The notes below the pieces were generated by a model. The model worked only from the letters and a program-made list of their open reading frames with translations. It was not told the origin of the DNA and did no database searches. A program made the translations under genes and the position numbers. Shown piece after piece: positions 9,922 through 19,357 of a DNA stretch of 64,000 nucleotides. How positions within the stretch are numbered: the stretch's first letter is position 1; each line of letters opens with the position of its first letter. The DNA is from an uncultured Thermoguttaceae bacterium (lineage in GTDB: Bacteria; Planctomycetota; Planctomycetia; Pirellulales; Thermoguttaceae), in the NCBI GenBank assembly GCA_938042245.1, contig CALIRO010000001.1, positions 1 through 64,000 of the forward strand. The letters run 5' to 3'.

Positions 9922-10959
9922 CTACTGGACGGCAGCCAACTTCTCCATATATTCCCGCCAGGCCCGCATCGACTGCCGGAGGTTTTCCACCGGATCGCCT
10001 TTGAGTCCATAGCATTGCAGGCCGATCGGCCCTCGGTAGCCGGCCGCATAAAGCTGTTTCAAAAATCCATACACATCGAAGTTTCCCCGGCCTAGGGGCT
10101 GGATCAACCGGTCCCAGCCAAAGCCAGGTTCCTTGGCATCCGCCCCGTTGATGGAGACCAAAAATAGATGCGGCATGGCCTCCCGAATGGTGCTGGGCAG
10201 TTTAGCCCCCTGATCGGTCATCAGTTCATGGCACAGGTTGATCGTTACTCCGACATTGTTTCGGTTCACCTGGCGAACCAGGCGCAGGGCGTCGGCGGTG
10301 GTCGCTACATAAAAACCTGTGTGCGGATACAAGGCCACCCGCAGACCGGCGGCCTGGGCCATATCGGCAATCTCCCGAATGATCTGGAGGGCCTTTTCAT
10401 CCTGTTGGCCTGGTTTGCCGCCCAACACACAAAGCCACAAAATTACATCAGTACCCTTCAGTTGGCCGATGGCCTCTTTCGCAGCCGGGTCATAGGGAGG
10501 GGTTTTGTCTAAATGGCAGCTCACATAGGTGCTGAAGACCTTCAGGCCTTCTGCCTCATATTGTTTGACTACCGGCGACACATTCCAGCCGCCCCATGCC
10601 ACCCCCGCATAACCAAGCTCTTTAAGCAGTTTTGGGGGATCGGCAATACCCCGGACCCCGTTATCGAACACAAAAAGCTGATACGGCCTCCCCTGTTCGG
10701 CCGCCTGGGCCAAGCCCACTCCAAGCCCCGACGCCACCCATGCCGCCATCGCTAGAACCAACCCAACCCATCGATTTGGCCCTAACAGTCCATCCCAAAA
10801 AGAAACTTTATAATCCCGCAAAGCCTGGAAAATTAGGGGGTTTGGAAACGTGAGGAATTTACTTTTTAGGATGAGTTTTAGGCTGCCCCAGGAAGCAAAT
10901 GTTCTCTGCGCTGGTCTCTTCCAGGAGGCGTCCGGCGCCGCTGCAGCAAGTCGATTCAT
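9922..10959 (-). CDS. Exported xylose-isomerase-like TIM barrel (sugar phosphate isomerase/epimerase family)
   Basis: A 345-residue protein whose C-terminal 250 residues match the AP-endonuclease-2 / sugar phosphate isomerase-epimerase barrel: KELGYAGVAWGGW, GLKVFSTYVSCHLD, GTDVILWLCVLGG, GLRVALYPHTGFY, VGVTINLCHELM, PHLFLVSINGAD and YRGPIGLQCYGL. His, Glu and Asp side chains of the usual metal site are present. Planctomycetes encode many exported members, mostly of unknown substrate. A hydrophobic signal-like segment lies unusually far in (about residues 64-88). The first ATG nevertheless has the best site (AAAGGAGAG, 5 bases upstream). The extra N-terminus contains a 25-bp repeat found again at 15968, so a downstream start is possible. 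Confidence 0.8.
   Translation of the reverse strand: MNRLAAAAPDASWKRPAQRTFASWGSLKLILKSKFLTFPNPLIFQALRDYKVSFWDGLLGPNRWVGLVLAMAAWVASGLGVGLAQAAEQGRPYQLFVFDNGVRGIADPPKLLKELGYAGVAWGGWNVSPVVKQYEAEGLKVFSTYVSCHLDKTPPYDPAAKEAIGQLKGTDVILWLCVLGGKPGQQDEKALQIIREIADMAQAAGLRVALYPHTGFYVATTADALRLVRQVNRNNVGVTINLCHELMTDQGAKLPSTIREAMPHLFLVSINGADAKEPGFGWDRLIQPLGRGNFDVYGFLKQLYAAGYRGPIGLQCYGLKGDPVENLRQSMRAWREYMEKLAAVQ
10811..10835 (+). repeat. 25-bp repeat, copy A (inside the 5' end of a gene)
   Basis: Matches the reverse complement of 15968-15992 at 23 of 25 positions around the core GCAAAGCC. This copy falls within the N-terminal extension of the TIM-barrel gene. Confidence 0.6.
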
Positions 10960-11082
10960 AGATGCTCTCCTTTTGCAAAGATCGACGAGGAGTACAACCC
11001 GTAGTTTCCTCCCCCTCTGCGATTTTCTTCTATCCGCCAGGGCTGCCCGCCACTATTCACCGCCGCTGCCCCAGTTTCTACT

Positions 11083-14000
11083 TTATCTATTCCCGGTCCG
11101 TTGCGGGAGGGGTGGTCCGGGCCGGAGTTCTCGCTGAATATAGTCCGGCCAAAGCGGGCAGTTCATGTCGATCCAGCATTTGAGGGCGTGCATTTCATCC
11201 CGGCTGAGCCGAACCTCGTAGTGGCCCCGGCCGAGCACCTCCCACAGTCGGCTTTTCACCGTGCCGAAACTGACCGGTTGCCGTTTTTCGTTGCCCCCGG
11301 AGTTATACCCGCAGTCCAACACATGCACCCAGCCTTGTCGGATCAGGGTCTTATAAGATGATGGGATCCTGTCTCCATCCAATGTGCCGGTTAGATCGAT
11401 TCCTTTGGCGTCCCGGTGGTCATGGCAACTGGCGCAGTGCCGATCCAGCACCGGCTGCACCACTTTTTCATAGGAAAACGGCCCAGCACCCCAGGGAGGC
11501 GGTGTGGGATAGACCGGCTCTTTGAGCATGGCCAAGGGCGGTTTGGCCGGCGGCGCGGCACGCCGATCTTCATGGCAGCCGATGCAACTGCGGCGTTCGC
11601 CCGGCTGGAGTTGGACGACGCTTCGCATCCGTTGCAATTCGTTCAGGTCTTCGTCCAGGATTTGGAAATACAACGTTTTGCCAGCCGGGGCGTAAAAATG
11701 CGCCGACCCATCTTCCGCCACCGGCACCAACCCCCAAGGCGCTTTGGCCACATAAGAAGGCCAGCCGTAGGGCCCGCTTACCCGGTCCACCGGCGCAGCA
11801 TAGAAGTGCATAAATGGCTCATGGTCTTTCCGGTATTCGCCGTTGGGCAATTGTTCCAGGTTGGCCCGCACCTCTTCGACCACCCGAAGGTATTTTACCT
11901 TGCCTCGGGGGATAAACTCTTCAATGCCCTGATAGACATCCACCAGGACAAACTGTCCCCATGAATCTTTGGGGTCGATCTTTTCTGGGGCCAAAACGGG
12001 CGGCGTAGGCACGGGCCGAAACGGCGTCGGCGACATGCAGCCATACACCCCGTCCATGTACAACATTTCCCGGTTGCCGTATCGGTCGATCACGCACAGC
12101 CCGGCCCGTTCCCTCGGAGCGTGGGAACACAAGATATAATCCCTAGCAATCGGGTACGGATCGCGGAAATATTCGGTCCTAGGCCACCAGCCCGGCCAGG
12201 GCACTTCGGGCGTCAGGCTCTTGATCGCCTTTGGGTTGAATCGCCCCTTGTCGATCTCTAGCAGAGCAATCGGGCCGTTCAAATCCCCAAAGTGCGACAC
12301 CAGCACACAAGAGATTTCCCGTGTACCCGGCACTTCCCGACCGCTGGCGTAGCCATTCGGCTGGATGATTGTATTGCCGAAGACCAGTTCCGGATGGGTG
12401 CCATCGGGCCGGATGGTCCACAGGGTATGGCTGAAGTCGGCTCCTTTGTCGATGTATTCCGATCGTTGCCAGATGATCCGGCCGTCCCGGGTTACTGAGG
12501 GGCCCCATTCGCTCAGGTTGGCAAAGGAAAGCGGCCGAATGTTGCTGCCGTCGGCTTCCATGCGGAAAAGCACCGCCACCTGCGGACGCCAGCACAGATA
12601 CCTGGCCTTGCACCGGGTGGAGATCATCGCCACTCCGCCGTCCGGAAGCGGACAGGGGAAATAATCATGGAACGGCCCAGAGGTCAGTTGTTCTAGTCCG
12701 CTGCCGTCCGGACTGATCCGCATGATGTGGAAATACTCCGGTTGGCTGCGGCGGTAGGCGAAATAGATTTTGCTGCCATCGAAGGTGGCCACTGGGTCTC
12801 GGGCAATGCCGCTGCCGGAGTCGAAAAGTTTCTGTAGCTGGGCTTTGCCCGGTTCCAATCGGCCGCTCTGCCACGGCAGGCGAATCCGATAAATCCCGCC
12901 CCCAGGCCGCCAGGGAGCATCCAGCATCACACTGTAATTGTGCGAGGGCTCATAGGGGTATCGTTTCACAAACAGGATTTCTTCCAGCGGCTGGAGGTCT
13001 GGGTCTCGGAACATGCTGCGGCGTTTGGCCAGCCGGGCCTGCAAGAAGGTTTCCCGCTCGGCCTGCAAATCCGCCGCTGTTTTCAGGAGTTCCTCTTGCC
13101 GCCGGCGGAACTGCTCGGCTTTTTGCCGCTCTTCAGCCACCGACAGGCCCTTAGTCTCCAATCGCTGAAGCATTTCCTCCCACAAGGTGAGCGTCCGTTC
13201 CAGCGGATCGTACCGGAAGAGGTGCAGGCGGTATTGCTGGCCGGTTTCTGGTTCTAAAATGTTCAGATGCAATTGGGGGCCGATCGGGCCTCGGTCGGCG
13301 GGAAGACGGACCATCTTCACCTGTCCCGGCTGGAGCACCAGATCGCCTGGCCAGCCTGCCTGAGGGCTTTGCAGTCGGCATGGTTTGCCGCCGACCGGTA
13401 CTCGAAGCCGCACTCGGAAGGTTCGATCGAGGCAGGGCGGCTCTTCGGCCACCGCCAGCCCGGCAAACACAAAATACACCGGCCTGCCAATGGACGGCGT
13501 ATGCCGACCGCCCATGCCCAGGCCGATTCGCAGACCCTGCTCCCGGCAGCCCGGAAACCACTCTAGCGGCAGTCGGACTTCCCATCGCCGAAGGCTCTGG
13601 TCCCAGCCGCCTTCTACTGGCCGAGTTTGGTCCAGTTTGACCTGGTAAGGGCCTTCTCGCAGATAGGTTTTGAAGACCAGGCCCTCTTTTTCCAGGGCTA
13701 CGACGCCGCAGCCTTGGCCGTCGGTGCTGGAGACCACGGCCAGATGGCTGCTCAGAAGCCGATCGGTCTGGAGAGCAAGATACAGATATTCATTTTTCCA
13801 CCCGGCCCACACAGCGGTTTCGACCAAGGGGCTTTGCTCAAAGTCGGCCAGATGGACCACTCGGGCCACCCCTCGGCTTGCCTCCTGCCAGCAAGGCTCG
13901 TCCAATTGGCCGTCTAGCTTTGGCGCCGTGCTCAGCGGCGGCAACGGAAGCCGATCGTCCCCCACATGCCGGGGATACTCCTTTACCCGACCGTTATAGG

Positions 14001-15273
14001 GAACCAAACTCGGATCCAAATCGGCCCGACCAAACGTCTTCAGCCAGGCATGTTCCTCGCTCAAAAAGGCATATCGCAAAAGTTCTTTTTCTTCCGGCGT
14101 GCTTTCGACGGCGAATTGACTGGGCAGTGGGCCGACCTTTTCCCATGGGATCGGCTCTTTTTGGCCGTAGATTTCCAGTTCGTCGATCCGGGCTTCCCCG
14201 CTGCTAGCCGACTGAATCTGAAGGCGAATCCATCGGGCCTGCACCGGCGCAAACTTAAACTCCCGCCGCACCTGCACCGGTACACTATCTCCTTTATAGA
14301 CTACCTGCCAACTGGGGGCGGCTGAATCGGCCTGATACTCCCTGGCTGCTAGAATCCTAAACTCCCGAGGCGCCCGATCCTGATATTGGCCGCTTGTGTC
14401 GCTGCCAAAAGCTACCTTATACACCCAGAACATCTCGCCCAGGTCGATTTCGGCCCAGGAGGGTTCGCCCTGGCTGATCCAGCTATGCGAGTTGCCCAGT
14501 TTGCCGTCGTTTAAGTGCGGAATCTGGTGGATGGCATATCCTGGCAAAAGCGAGGAGGCGTTCGCCTTGGCGCCAGGGCGCAAGGCCAGGTTCTCAAAAC
14601 CTAGCTCATCCTTTCTAGGCGCTTGGAGATCGGTAATAGGTGGGATTTCCGGTCGGTCTTTGCCGGGCTTCATCCGGGGCGGCGGCGGAGGCGGCCCGAC
14701 CACCCCCAGAAAACCGCCCGGCGCTGCCCGGCGCGCCGAACCCATCGCCCGGCCCGCCACCCGGACCATCGTCTGCCAGGTTTTCCCATCCACCGATAGT
14801 TGCACCTCAAAATGCGTCGGCACTCGGTCCCCGTACTGCCCCTCTCGATCGCGGGAAATAACCAGCCGATTCACCTTAGCCGGTTTCGGCAGCTCGATCT
14901 GCGCCCACTCGCCGCTTTCGGTAGCCGGAATCCAACTGCAGGCGTTGCCGTAGTGGCCGTCGTTTAAGTGTTCGATGCGATGCTGCGGATACCCGCCAAG
15001 CAGCGAGGAGGCGGTTGCTTTGGCGCCGGCGGCGGCTAAGGCCAGGTTCTCCGGCCCATCCGGCCCATAGACTTCCAGTTCGTCAATGCAAGGCTGATTG
15101 CTGGTTGTGCGATGGATCACCAGCCGAACAAACCGCGCCTCTTGCGCCGGGAACTGGACCCCATTGGGCCGATCCGGCCAAATGTCCATCGTCACCTCCG
15201 CCGGTTCCGCCGCCAATGCCAAAGTCCACGCCAATAGCGCTCCCCACATGGCGGTACTCCTAAGTAGAGACAT
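11083..15273 (-). CDS. Discoidin / DOMON / hydrazine-synthase-alpha-like cytochrome protein
   Basis: A 1396-residue exported protein with a short signal peptide (ALLAWTLALAAEP). Two F5/8-type-C (discoidin-like) modules lie at about residues 35-170 and 225-370, each with an HLNDGxxGNxxSWI-type motif. A DOMON/CBM9-like module follows at about 440-640 (KLDGQLDEPCWQEA). A coiled coil at about 695-770 leads to a TolB/PD40-like propeller (GSKIYFAYRR, HIMRISPDGSGLEQLT), the region resembling the middle domain of hydrazine synthase alpha. Two haem c sites occur, CIGCH at about 1230 and CASCH at about 1280. Such HzsA-related proteins are widespread in planctomycetes that are not anammox; hydrazine synthesis is therefore not implied. 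Carbohydrate attachment by the discoidin and CBM9-like modules is inferred. AGGAG lies 8 bases before the ATG. Confidence 0.85.
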   Translation of the reverse strand: MSLLRSTAMWGALLAWTLALAAEPAEVTMDIWPDRPNGVQFPAQEARFVRLVIHRTTSNQPCIDELEVYGPDGPENLALAAAGAKATASSLLGGYPQHRIEHLNDGHYGNACSWIPATESGEWAQIELPKPAKVNRLVISRDREGQYGDRVPTHFEVQLSVDGKTWQTMVRVAGRAMGSARRAAPGGFLGVVGPPPPPPRMKPGKDRPEIPPITDLQAPRKDELGFENLALRPGAKANASSLLPGYAIHQIPHLNDGKLGNSHSWISQGEPSWAEIDLGEMFWVYKVAFGSDTSGQYQDRAPREFRILAAREYQADSAAPSWQVVYKGDSVPVQVRREFKFAPVQARWIRLQIQSASSGEARIDELEIYGQKEPIPWEKVGPLPSQFAVESTPEEKELLRYAFLSEEHAWLKTFGRADLDPSLVPYNGRVKEYPRHVGDDRLPLPPLSTAPKLDGQLDEPCWQEASRGVARVVHLADFEQSPLVETAVWAGWKNEYLYLALQTDRLLSSHLAVVSSTDGQGCGVVALEKEGLVFKTYLREGPYQVKLDQTRPVEGGWDQSLRRWEVRLPLEWFPGCREQGLRIGLGMGGRHTPSIGRPVYFVFAGLAVAEEPPCLDRTFRVRLRVPVGGKPCRLQSPQAGWPGDLVLQPGQVKMVRLPADRGPIGPQLHLNILEPETGQQYRLHLFRYDPLERTLTLWEEMLQRLETKGLSVAEERQKAEQFRRRQEELLKTAADLQAERETFLQARLAKRRSMFRDPDLQPLEEILFVKRYPYEPSHNYSVMLDAPWRPGGGIYRIRLPWQSGRLEPGKAQLQKLFDSGSGIARDPVATFDGSKIYFAYRRSQPEYFHIMRISPDGSGLEQLTSGPFHDYFPCPLPDGGVAMISTRCKARYLCWRPQVAVLFRMEADGSNIRPLSFANLSEWGPSVTRDGRIIWQRSEYIDKGADFSHTLWTIRPDGTHPELVFGNTIIQPNGYASGREVPGTREISCVLVSHFGDLNGPIALLEIDKGRFNPKAIKSLTPEVPWPGWWPRTEYFRDPYPIARDYILCSHAPRERAGLCVIDRYGNREMLYMDGVYGCMSPTPFRPVPTPPVLAPEKIDPKDSWGQFVLVDVYQGIEEFIPRGKVKYLRVVEEVRANLEQLPNGEYRKDHEPFMHFYAAPVDRVSGPYGWPSYVAKAPWGLVPVAEDGSAHFYAPAGKTLYFQILDEDLNELQRMRSVVQLQPGERRSCIGCHEDRRAAPPAKPPLAMLKEPVYPTPPPWGAGPFSYEKVVQPVLDRHCASCHDHRDAKGIDLTGTLDGDRIPSSYKTLIRQGWVHVLDCGYNSGGNEKRQPVSFGTVKSRLWEVLGRGHYEVRLSRDEMHALKCWIDMNCPLWPDYIQRELRPGPPLPQRTGNR

Positions 15274-15437
15274 CCCACTGCTCCTAAATCGAGAGGGTGA
15301 AAATCGGAATCAGGTTCGCCGACTTGGCGGGCCTTTCTTTTCTCCCCTTACCTCAGCTTAATCCGCTGGACCAGCAAGCCAAGAGAGAAAAGGATCTTTT
15401 GTATTGGAACCCATTACGTCCGGGTGGAAGTGGTTTC

Positions 15438-15866
15438 TCAATCGGTCAATTCTAAGGAAAACTGGTTTGGGCCTTCCGGCAGGACGGTTACTCTGAGGGG
15501 CGAGGTTTGCGCACTGCCGTAACGGGCAGGCAAAAGGTTTCGGAACATCTCATACGGGGAATCGGAGGGCTTTGGATCGACATATTTTTCTTTTTTGACC
15601 ACCAGCACCGTATGTTCGCCGGCAACGGCCCCGTCGTTAGCGGTAAAGGTGCTCAATTGGAATTGGCCTTGGGCGTTGGTTTTGCCGGCAGCCATCGGGC
15701 CTTTGGCCGGGACAAAGGTAACTTCGGCATCTTGGACCGGTTGGTTTCGATACATCAGTTTACCGCCTGCCGGGTAGGTCTTCGGCCGATCTGAGCCGCT
15801 GCAACCGGGCACAGTTGCCAGAATCGCCGCCCAAAGCACCGCCTTTTTTGCCAAAACAATTTTCAT
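15438..15866 (-). CDS. Small transthyretin/carboxypeptidase-regulatory-like lipoprotein
   Basis: A 142-residue lipoprotein: MKIVLAKKAVLWAAILATVPGC has a lipobox-like VPGC. The mature part (GKLMYRNQPVQDAEVTFVPAKG, TNAQGQFQLSTF, AGEHTVLVVKKEKY) is a beta-sandwich of the carboxypeptidase-regulatory/transthyretin type that is common beside DUF1559 genes in planctomycetes. No catalytic residues are seen. It is directly downstream of the DUF1559 gene on the same strand (169 bases), and the pair is likely co-expressed. The frame continues to an upstream TTG at 15938, but that would hide the signal sequence. The ribosome binding site (GGGGGAG) is somewhat far, about 13 bases, from the ATG. Confidence 0.8.
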   Translation of the reverse strand: MKIVLAKKAVLWAAILATVPGCSGSDRPKTYPAGGKLMYRNQPVQDAEVTFVPAKGPMAAGKTNAQGQFQLSTFTANDGAVAGEHTVLVVKKEKYVDPKPSDSPYEMFRNLLPARYGSAQTSPLRVTVLPEGPNQFSLELTD

Positions 15867-15967
15867 GGCCCGAACGCTACTCCCCCCGACAGATGGAATA
15901 AGGAAAACTCTCCTTTCCCCTGTAGACTCCACCCCCAAAAGGGAACGGCCCAGGTTTCGCCCTATTT

Positions 15968-15992
15968 TAATTTTCCGGGCTTTGCCGGATTA
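15968..15992 (-). repeat. 25-bp repeat, copy B (intergenic)
   Basis: Inverted relative to copy A at 10811-10835, with 23 of 25 identities. It lies between the DUF1559 gene and the small lipoprotein gene. Confidence 0.6.
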
Positions 15993-16035
15993 CCAAAATT
16001 TTTTTGAGACGGACTCTTACTGCCTCCTGGAATGC

Positions 16036-17175
16036 TTAAAACTCTCCGATCGGTTCGCCGTCTCGGCGGTCGCCCAGACGTTGGTAAGTGCGGTAGTCGA
16101 TGCTTTCGTTTAAGAATCGGACGGAGCCGTCGCACATCACAAATTGCGCCCCGCCCGGATGCAAGGACTTGAATCCCTGTTGAGCGGCCCAAGAAGTGGT
16201 ATCCAGCACCGCACAGGGCAACTGGCCGTAGCCTCTTTCGCCCGGGCAAGTCGGGTAATTGATCGGGGCGGTGGTGGCGATCCAATTGTTGGCGTTGATA
16301 TGCATCCAGCCGTCCCAGAGGTGCCAGGCGCACTTGGGCCGGACTTCGCCCATGGCAATGGTGTTGCTCGTGCCGTCCCGGATCTCGGAAATGGAAGCCC
16401 CATAGATCATATGACTAAACACACCGGAGACTTGCGCGGGATTGAGCGTGTCGGCGTGCCCGGCCGGGCCGGTGCCAAACATATTGCCCGGAAACGAACA
16501 GGTCCAGAAGTATTGGTTGCCGATACATGCGCCGTAGTTGGCCGTGGCTCGTTTTTGGCCCTTAGTCGATGCCCCGCTGTTGTGATAGAGCGGATTGCCG
16601 TCCCAAAAGCGGGGCCGTTCGTCGCTGGGGCAAACAAAGATGGGGATGACGATTTCATGGACGAATTGACCTGTACCGCCGACTCGGCTCATGTGGGAGG
16701 TGTTGACCTTAAAATCGCAGGCGTCATAGAGGGGCTGCTGTTCGAGGTACGGCAAAAGGGCCACAAAGACGTTGGCATGGTGGCTGGGGTGGGCCTGGCT
16801 CCAGGTGAAATTATCGTGGATGGCGCTGGGCGGAAACTGATTGTTGCTGTGGTGATAATTATGCAAGGCGATGCCGAGCTGTTTGAGGTTATTGGCGCAC
16901 TGGGCGCGTCGGGCCGCCTCCCGAGCCGCCTGCACCGCCGGCAGCAAAAGCGAAATGAGGATCCCGATGATCGTAATGACTACCAAAAGTTCCACCAGGG
17001 TGAAACCCTCTGGCTTAGGAGGCAAGAGGTGATGGAGCCGTTCGGAACACCGTTGCTTCTGCTCTCCAGGGTTAACGGCGGGCTGGCCAGCAGGACCGGC
17101 CTCCTGGCTGGGCGTCGGCAACAAGCCGTTCGACCTGGCGGCAGACCGGGCCGGGAAGGAACCATAGGATGGCAT
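16036..17175 (-). CDS. DUF1559 prepilin-like protein
   Basis: A 379-residue DUF1559 protein, a planctomycete hallmark. A hydrophilic leader of about 56 residues precedes the type-IV prepilin-type motif [17 protein letters not shown], whose cleavage would follow the Gly. The conserved [17 protein letters not shown] helix follows, then the DUF1559 domain ending in HPGGAQFVMCDGSVRFLNESID. These proteins resemble type II secretion pseudopilins, but their function is unknown. The leader is long for the family. AAGGG lies 9 bases before the ATG, and a near-consensus promoter is about 50 bases further upstream. The transthyretin-like lipoprotein gene is downstream. Confidence 0.92.
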   Translation of the reverse strand: MPSYGSFPARSAARSNGLLPTPSQEAGPAGQPAVNPGEQKQRCSERLHHLLPPKPEGFTLVELLVVITIIGILISLLLPAVQAAREAARRAQCANNLKQLGIALHNYHHSNNQFPPSAIHDNFTWSQAHPSHHANVFVALLPYLEQQPLYDACDFKVNTSHMSRVGGTGQFVHEIVIPIFVCPSDERPRFWDGNPLYHNSGASTKGQKRATANYGACIGNQYFWTCSFPGNMFGTGPAGHADTLNPAQVSGVFSHMIYGASISEIRDGTSNTIAMGEVRPKCAWHLWDGWMHINANNWIATTAPINYPTCPGERGYGQLPCAVLDTTSWAAQQGFKSLHPGGAQFVMCDGSVRFLNESIDYRTYQRLGDRRDGEPIGEF

Positions 17176-17225
17176 GACGGCAGCCCTTTTGCTAAAGATT
17201 ATGCATAATGTATAGCCTTCTTTCC

Positions 17226-17253
17226 ACTATATCCTTTTTGCTTCTTTTGTCAA
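17226..17253 (-). promoter_or_regulatory. Near-consensus sigma-70 promoter for the DUF1559 gene
   Basis: Read leftward, TTGACA (17253-17248) is followed after 16 bases by TATAGT (17231-17226). The predicted transcription start is about 45 bases ahead of the ATG at 17175. Confidence 0.65.
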
Positions 17254-17684
17254 GCCCTAGACCGGGCCTTTTCGGAAAAACTTCCGGTTTTCCTAATCCT
17301 CACGAAATGGGGATATGGGGCATCGTAAGATGTCCGCCCCATGGAGCAAAGTTCTCCGGTGATCTCCCCGAAAGGGGGGACCAAGAATTTTTAGTTTTCT
17401 GGTTTCCCACGGAGGCGGAATAGGCAAGCCCCTTAATCCCTCCTTATTTCGAGGGGCTTGCCCATCAGAAAGGTACAGGGGGAATGGGAAAAATCGGTAA
17501 AAAGCAGTTTTTTCCCCCAAATTGACGCCTAAAAGCAACCCTAACAGCACACCTGGGCAAAGCATCCGCCGCTGCGAGAAGAGAATCTGGCCCCAGGCCG
17601 GGTACTCGGCCACCCAACTTACCTGCTTCGCTAGAAAAAAATCCCACCGCTTGGAGAAAATCCAACAATTTTTGTGAAAAAAAC

Positions 17685-17712
17685 TTGCATTTCCAAACGC
17701 GGGAATTACAAT
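17685..17712 (+). promoter_or_regulatory. Putative promoter for the PEP-CTERM protein
   Basis: TTGCAT at 17685-17690 and TACAAT at 17707-17712 with a 16-base spacer, about 80 bases upstream of the start at 17795. The intergenic region 17176-17794 is shared with the divergent DUF1559 gene; apart from these promoters I see nothing coding in it. Confidence 0.5.
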
Positions 17713-17794
17713 AAAGCCTGTGGATAATGTATTTTGTATGACATGTGGCCTTGGCCTTTTCCTGTCCGGTCTTTTGGAATCGGGAGGGTAGATT

Positions 17795-19162
17795 ATGGGA
17801 ACATTGCTTCGGAATCTTAATGTGGTTGGGTTGGCATGGGTGCTGCTGGGGGGAGGGATATTGGAAACAAAAGTTCACGCTAGCCCTATTCCTCCGACCG
17901 ATCTTAGTGTCTGGCTCAAAAGCGACGCCGGCCTCGTGGTGGATGGCAGCGGGTATGTGCAAACCTGGCAGGACCAGTCCGGCCAAGGCCACCACGCCAC
18001 CCAAAGCGCCTCGGGTATTCAGCCTTTGAAGGTCGATAACTTCTGGGCCGGTCGGCCCGTGGTCCGCTTCGATGGCGCTGATGACCGGCTCCAATTGCCC
18101 ACAAGCGCCACACTGGGTATCCAAAACCATGATTACGAAATGTTCGTCGTAGGTCGGTCCCCTTGGGGCACCATCCAGTTTCTTATCTCCAGTGGGACTG
18201 CGGAACACTATGAGATCCACCTCAACGGTACCCAGGGAGTTCGCTTTATCCCTAACTCCCCATGGACTAGTCAATCGGTCGATTACGGCAGCCCCGGGCA
18301 ATTTACCAACGGCGCCTTTCATGCCTTTGGCGCTCGGGTCGATGCCGGCACGGGCTATGTCCGGGTTAACGGCGTTCAGAGCACCGATACAGCCATCGGG
18401 GCACAGAGCAATCAGAATGTGAACCTCTATTTAGGTACCCGCGGCAACGCCGCCTCTTATCCCCTGGCGGGTGATCTGGCCGAGGTGATCATCTACAGCC
18501 GGGCGTTAACTTCGGCTGAACGCACTCAGGTGGAAACGTATCTGATGGACCGGTGGCTTTGGAACGTGGCGCATCTAGCCGAAACCGGCGGCACCATGCA
18601 AGGAAACAATATCGCCCGCTACGGAACCGCTTTTGCCAAGGACTGTATCTCCGGCTATCCACAGCACCAAATCCCCCACCTGAACGACGGCCTGTATGGA
18701 AATAATAACAGTTGGATTGCCGGTTCCAATAACAGTTTTGCCGGGATTGCTTTTGATCGGCCCTATGATATTAACTCCATTGCCTTTGGCCGGGATAACG
18801 GCGGGGAAGCCCAACAATATACCGACCGGTATGTCGGGCAATACGTGTTGCAATACACCCGGGTCGCCAATCCCAACGCCTCCACACCGGATAGCGACTG
18901 GATCACCATCGGCGAGTTTAATTACCTGGGAATCCCCGCCGCAGACAGTTTCGGCTATCTACGACATCTTTACACCTTTGAGCGGATCAACGACGTAACC
19001 GGCGTCCGGATTCGGACGATCACCAGCGGCGCCTGGATTGCTATTGATGAGATCGAAGTCGGCGCGGTGCCGGAACCCAGCAGTCTGCTTTTGGGCGCAC
19101 TGGCTCTAGGGGGGCTTGCCTTGTTGGCTTGGCGACGGGGAGGAACCGCCTCGGCCTGGTGA
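17795..19162 (+). CDS. PEP-CTERM protein with LamG-like and discoidin-like domains
   Basis: A 455-residue exported protein. The signal peptide covers about residues 1-30. A concanavalin-type LamG domain follows (LSVWLKSDAGLVV, VQTWQDQSGQGHHATQ, GRPVVRFDGADDRL, LAEVIIYSRALTSAER). From about residue 275 there is a second module with GYPQHQIPHLNDG and YGNNNSWI, closely similar to the discoidin modules of the giant protein encoded at 11083-15273. The C-terminus is a standard PEP-CTERM signal: VPEPSSLLL, a hydrophobic helix and RRGG. PEP-CTERM proteins are sorted by exosortase to the envelope or extracellular matrix. GGGAGGG lies 6 bases before the ATG. Surface carbohydrate binding is inferred. 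Confidence 0.88.
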   Translation: MGTLLRNLNVVGLAWVLLGGGILETKVHASPIPPTDLSVWLKSDAGLVVDGSGYVQTWQDQSGQGHHATQSASGIQPLKVDNFWAGRPVVRFDGADDRLQLPTSATLGIQNHDYEMFVVGRSPWGTIQFLISSGTAEHYEIHLNGTQGVRFIPNSPWTSQSVDYGSPGQFTNGAFHAFGARVDAGTGYVRVNGVQSTDTAIGAQSNQNVNLYLGTRGNAASYPLAGDLAEVIIYSRALTSAERTQVETYLMDRWLWNVAHLAETGGTMQGNNIARYGTAFAKDCISGYPQHQIPHLNDGLYGNNNSWIAGSNNSFAGIAFDRPYDINSIAFGRDNGGEAQQYTDRYVGQYVLQYTRVANPNASTPDSDWITIGEFNYLGIPAADSFGYLRHLYTFERINDVTGVRIRTITSGAWIAIDEIEVGAVPEPSSLLLGALALGGLALLAWRRGGTASAW

Positions 19163-19357
19163 GATCTTCTTAACCCTTTAGGTTCTGGGGCGATTCTCTG
19201 CTGTGGGGAATCGGCATCGGCCAGGTAAGCTCTTGTTCCTCCTGGGTTAGACGGCGATTTTCCGGCCTGGGGGCGCCGCTTCAGCCCGAGCTACCTAATC
19301 ATCTGGTATTGCCGGGTTTAATACCCCTTCGTCCCCAAGGGAAAAGTGCCTCTTTCC

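Noticed and set aside
16144-17208. Long open frame of about 354 codons antisense to the first DUF1559 gene
   Set aside because: It mirrors a strongly supported conserved gene; its product lacks recognisable features.
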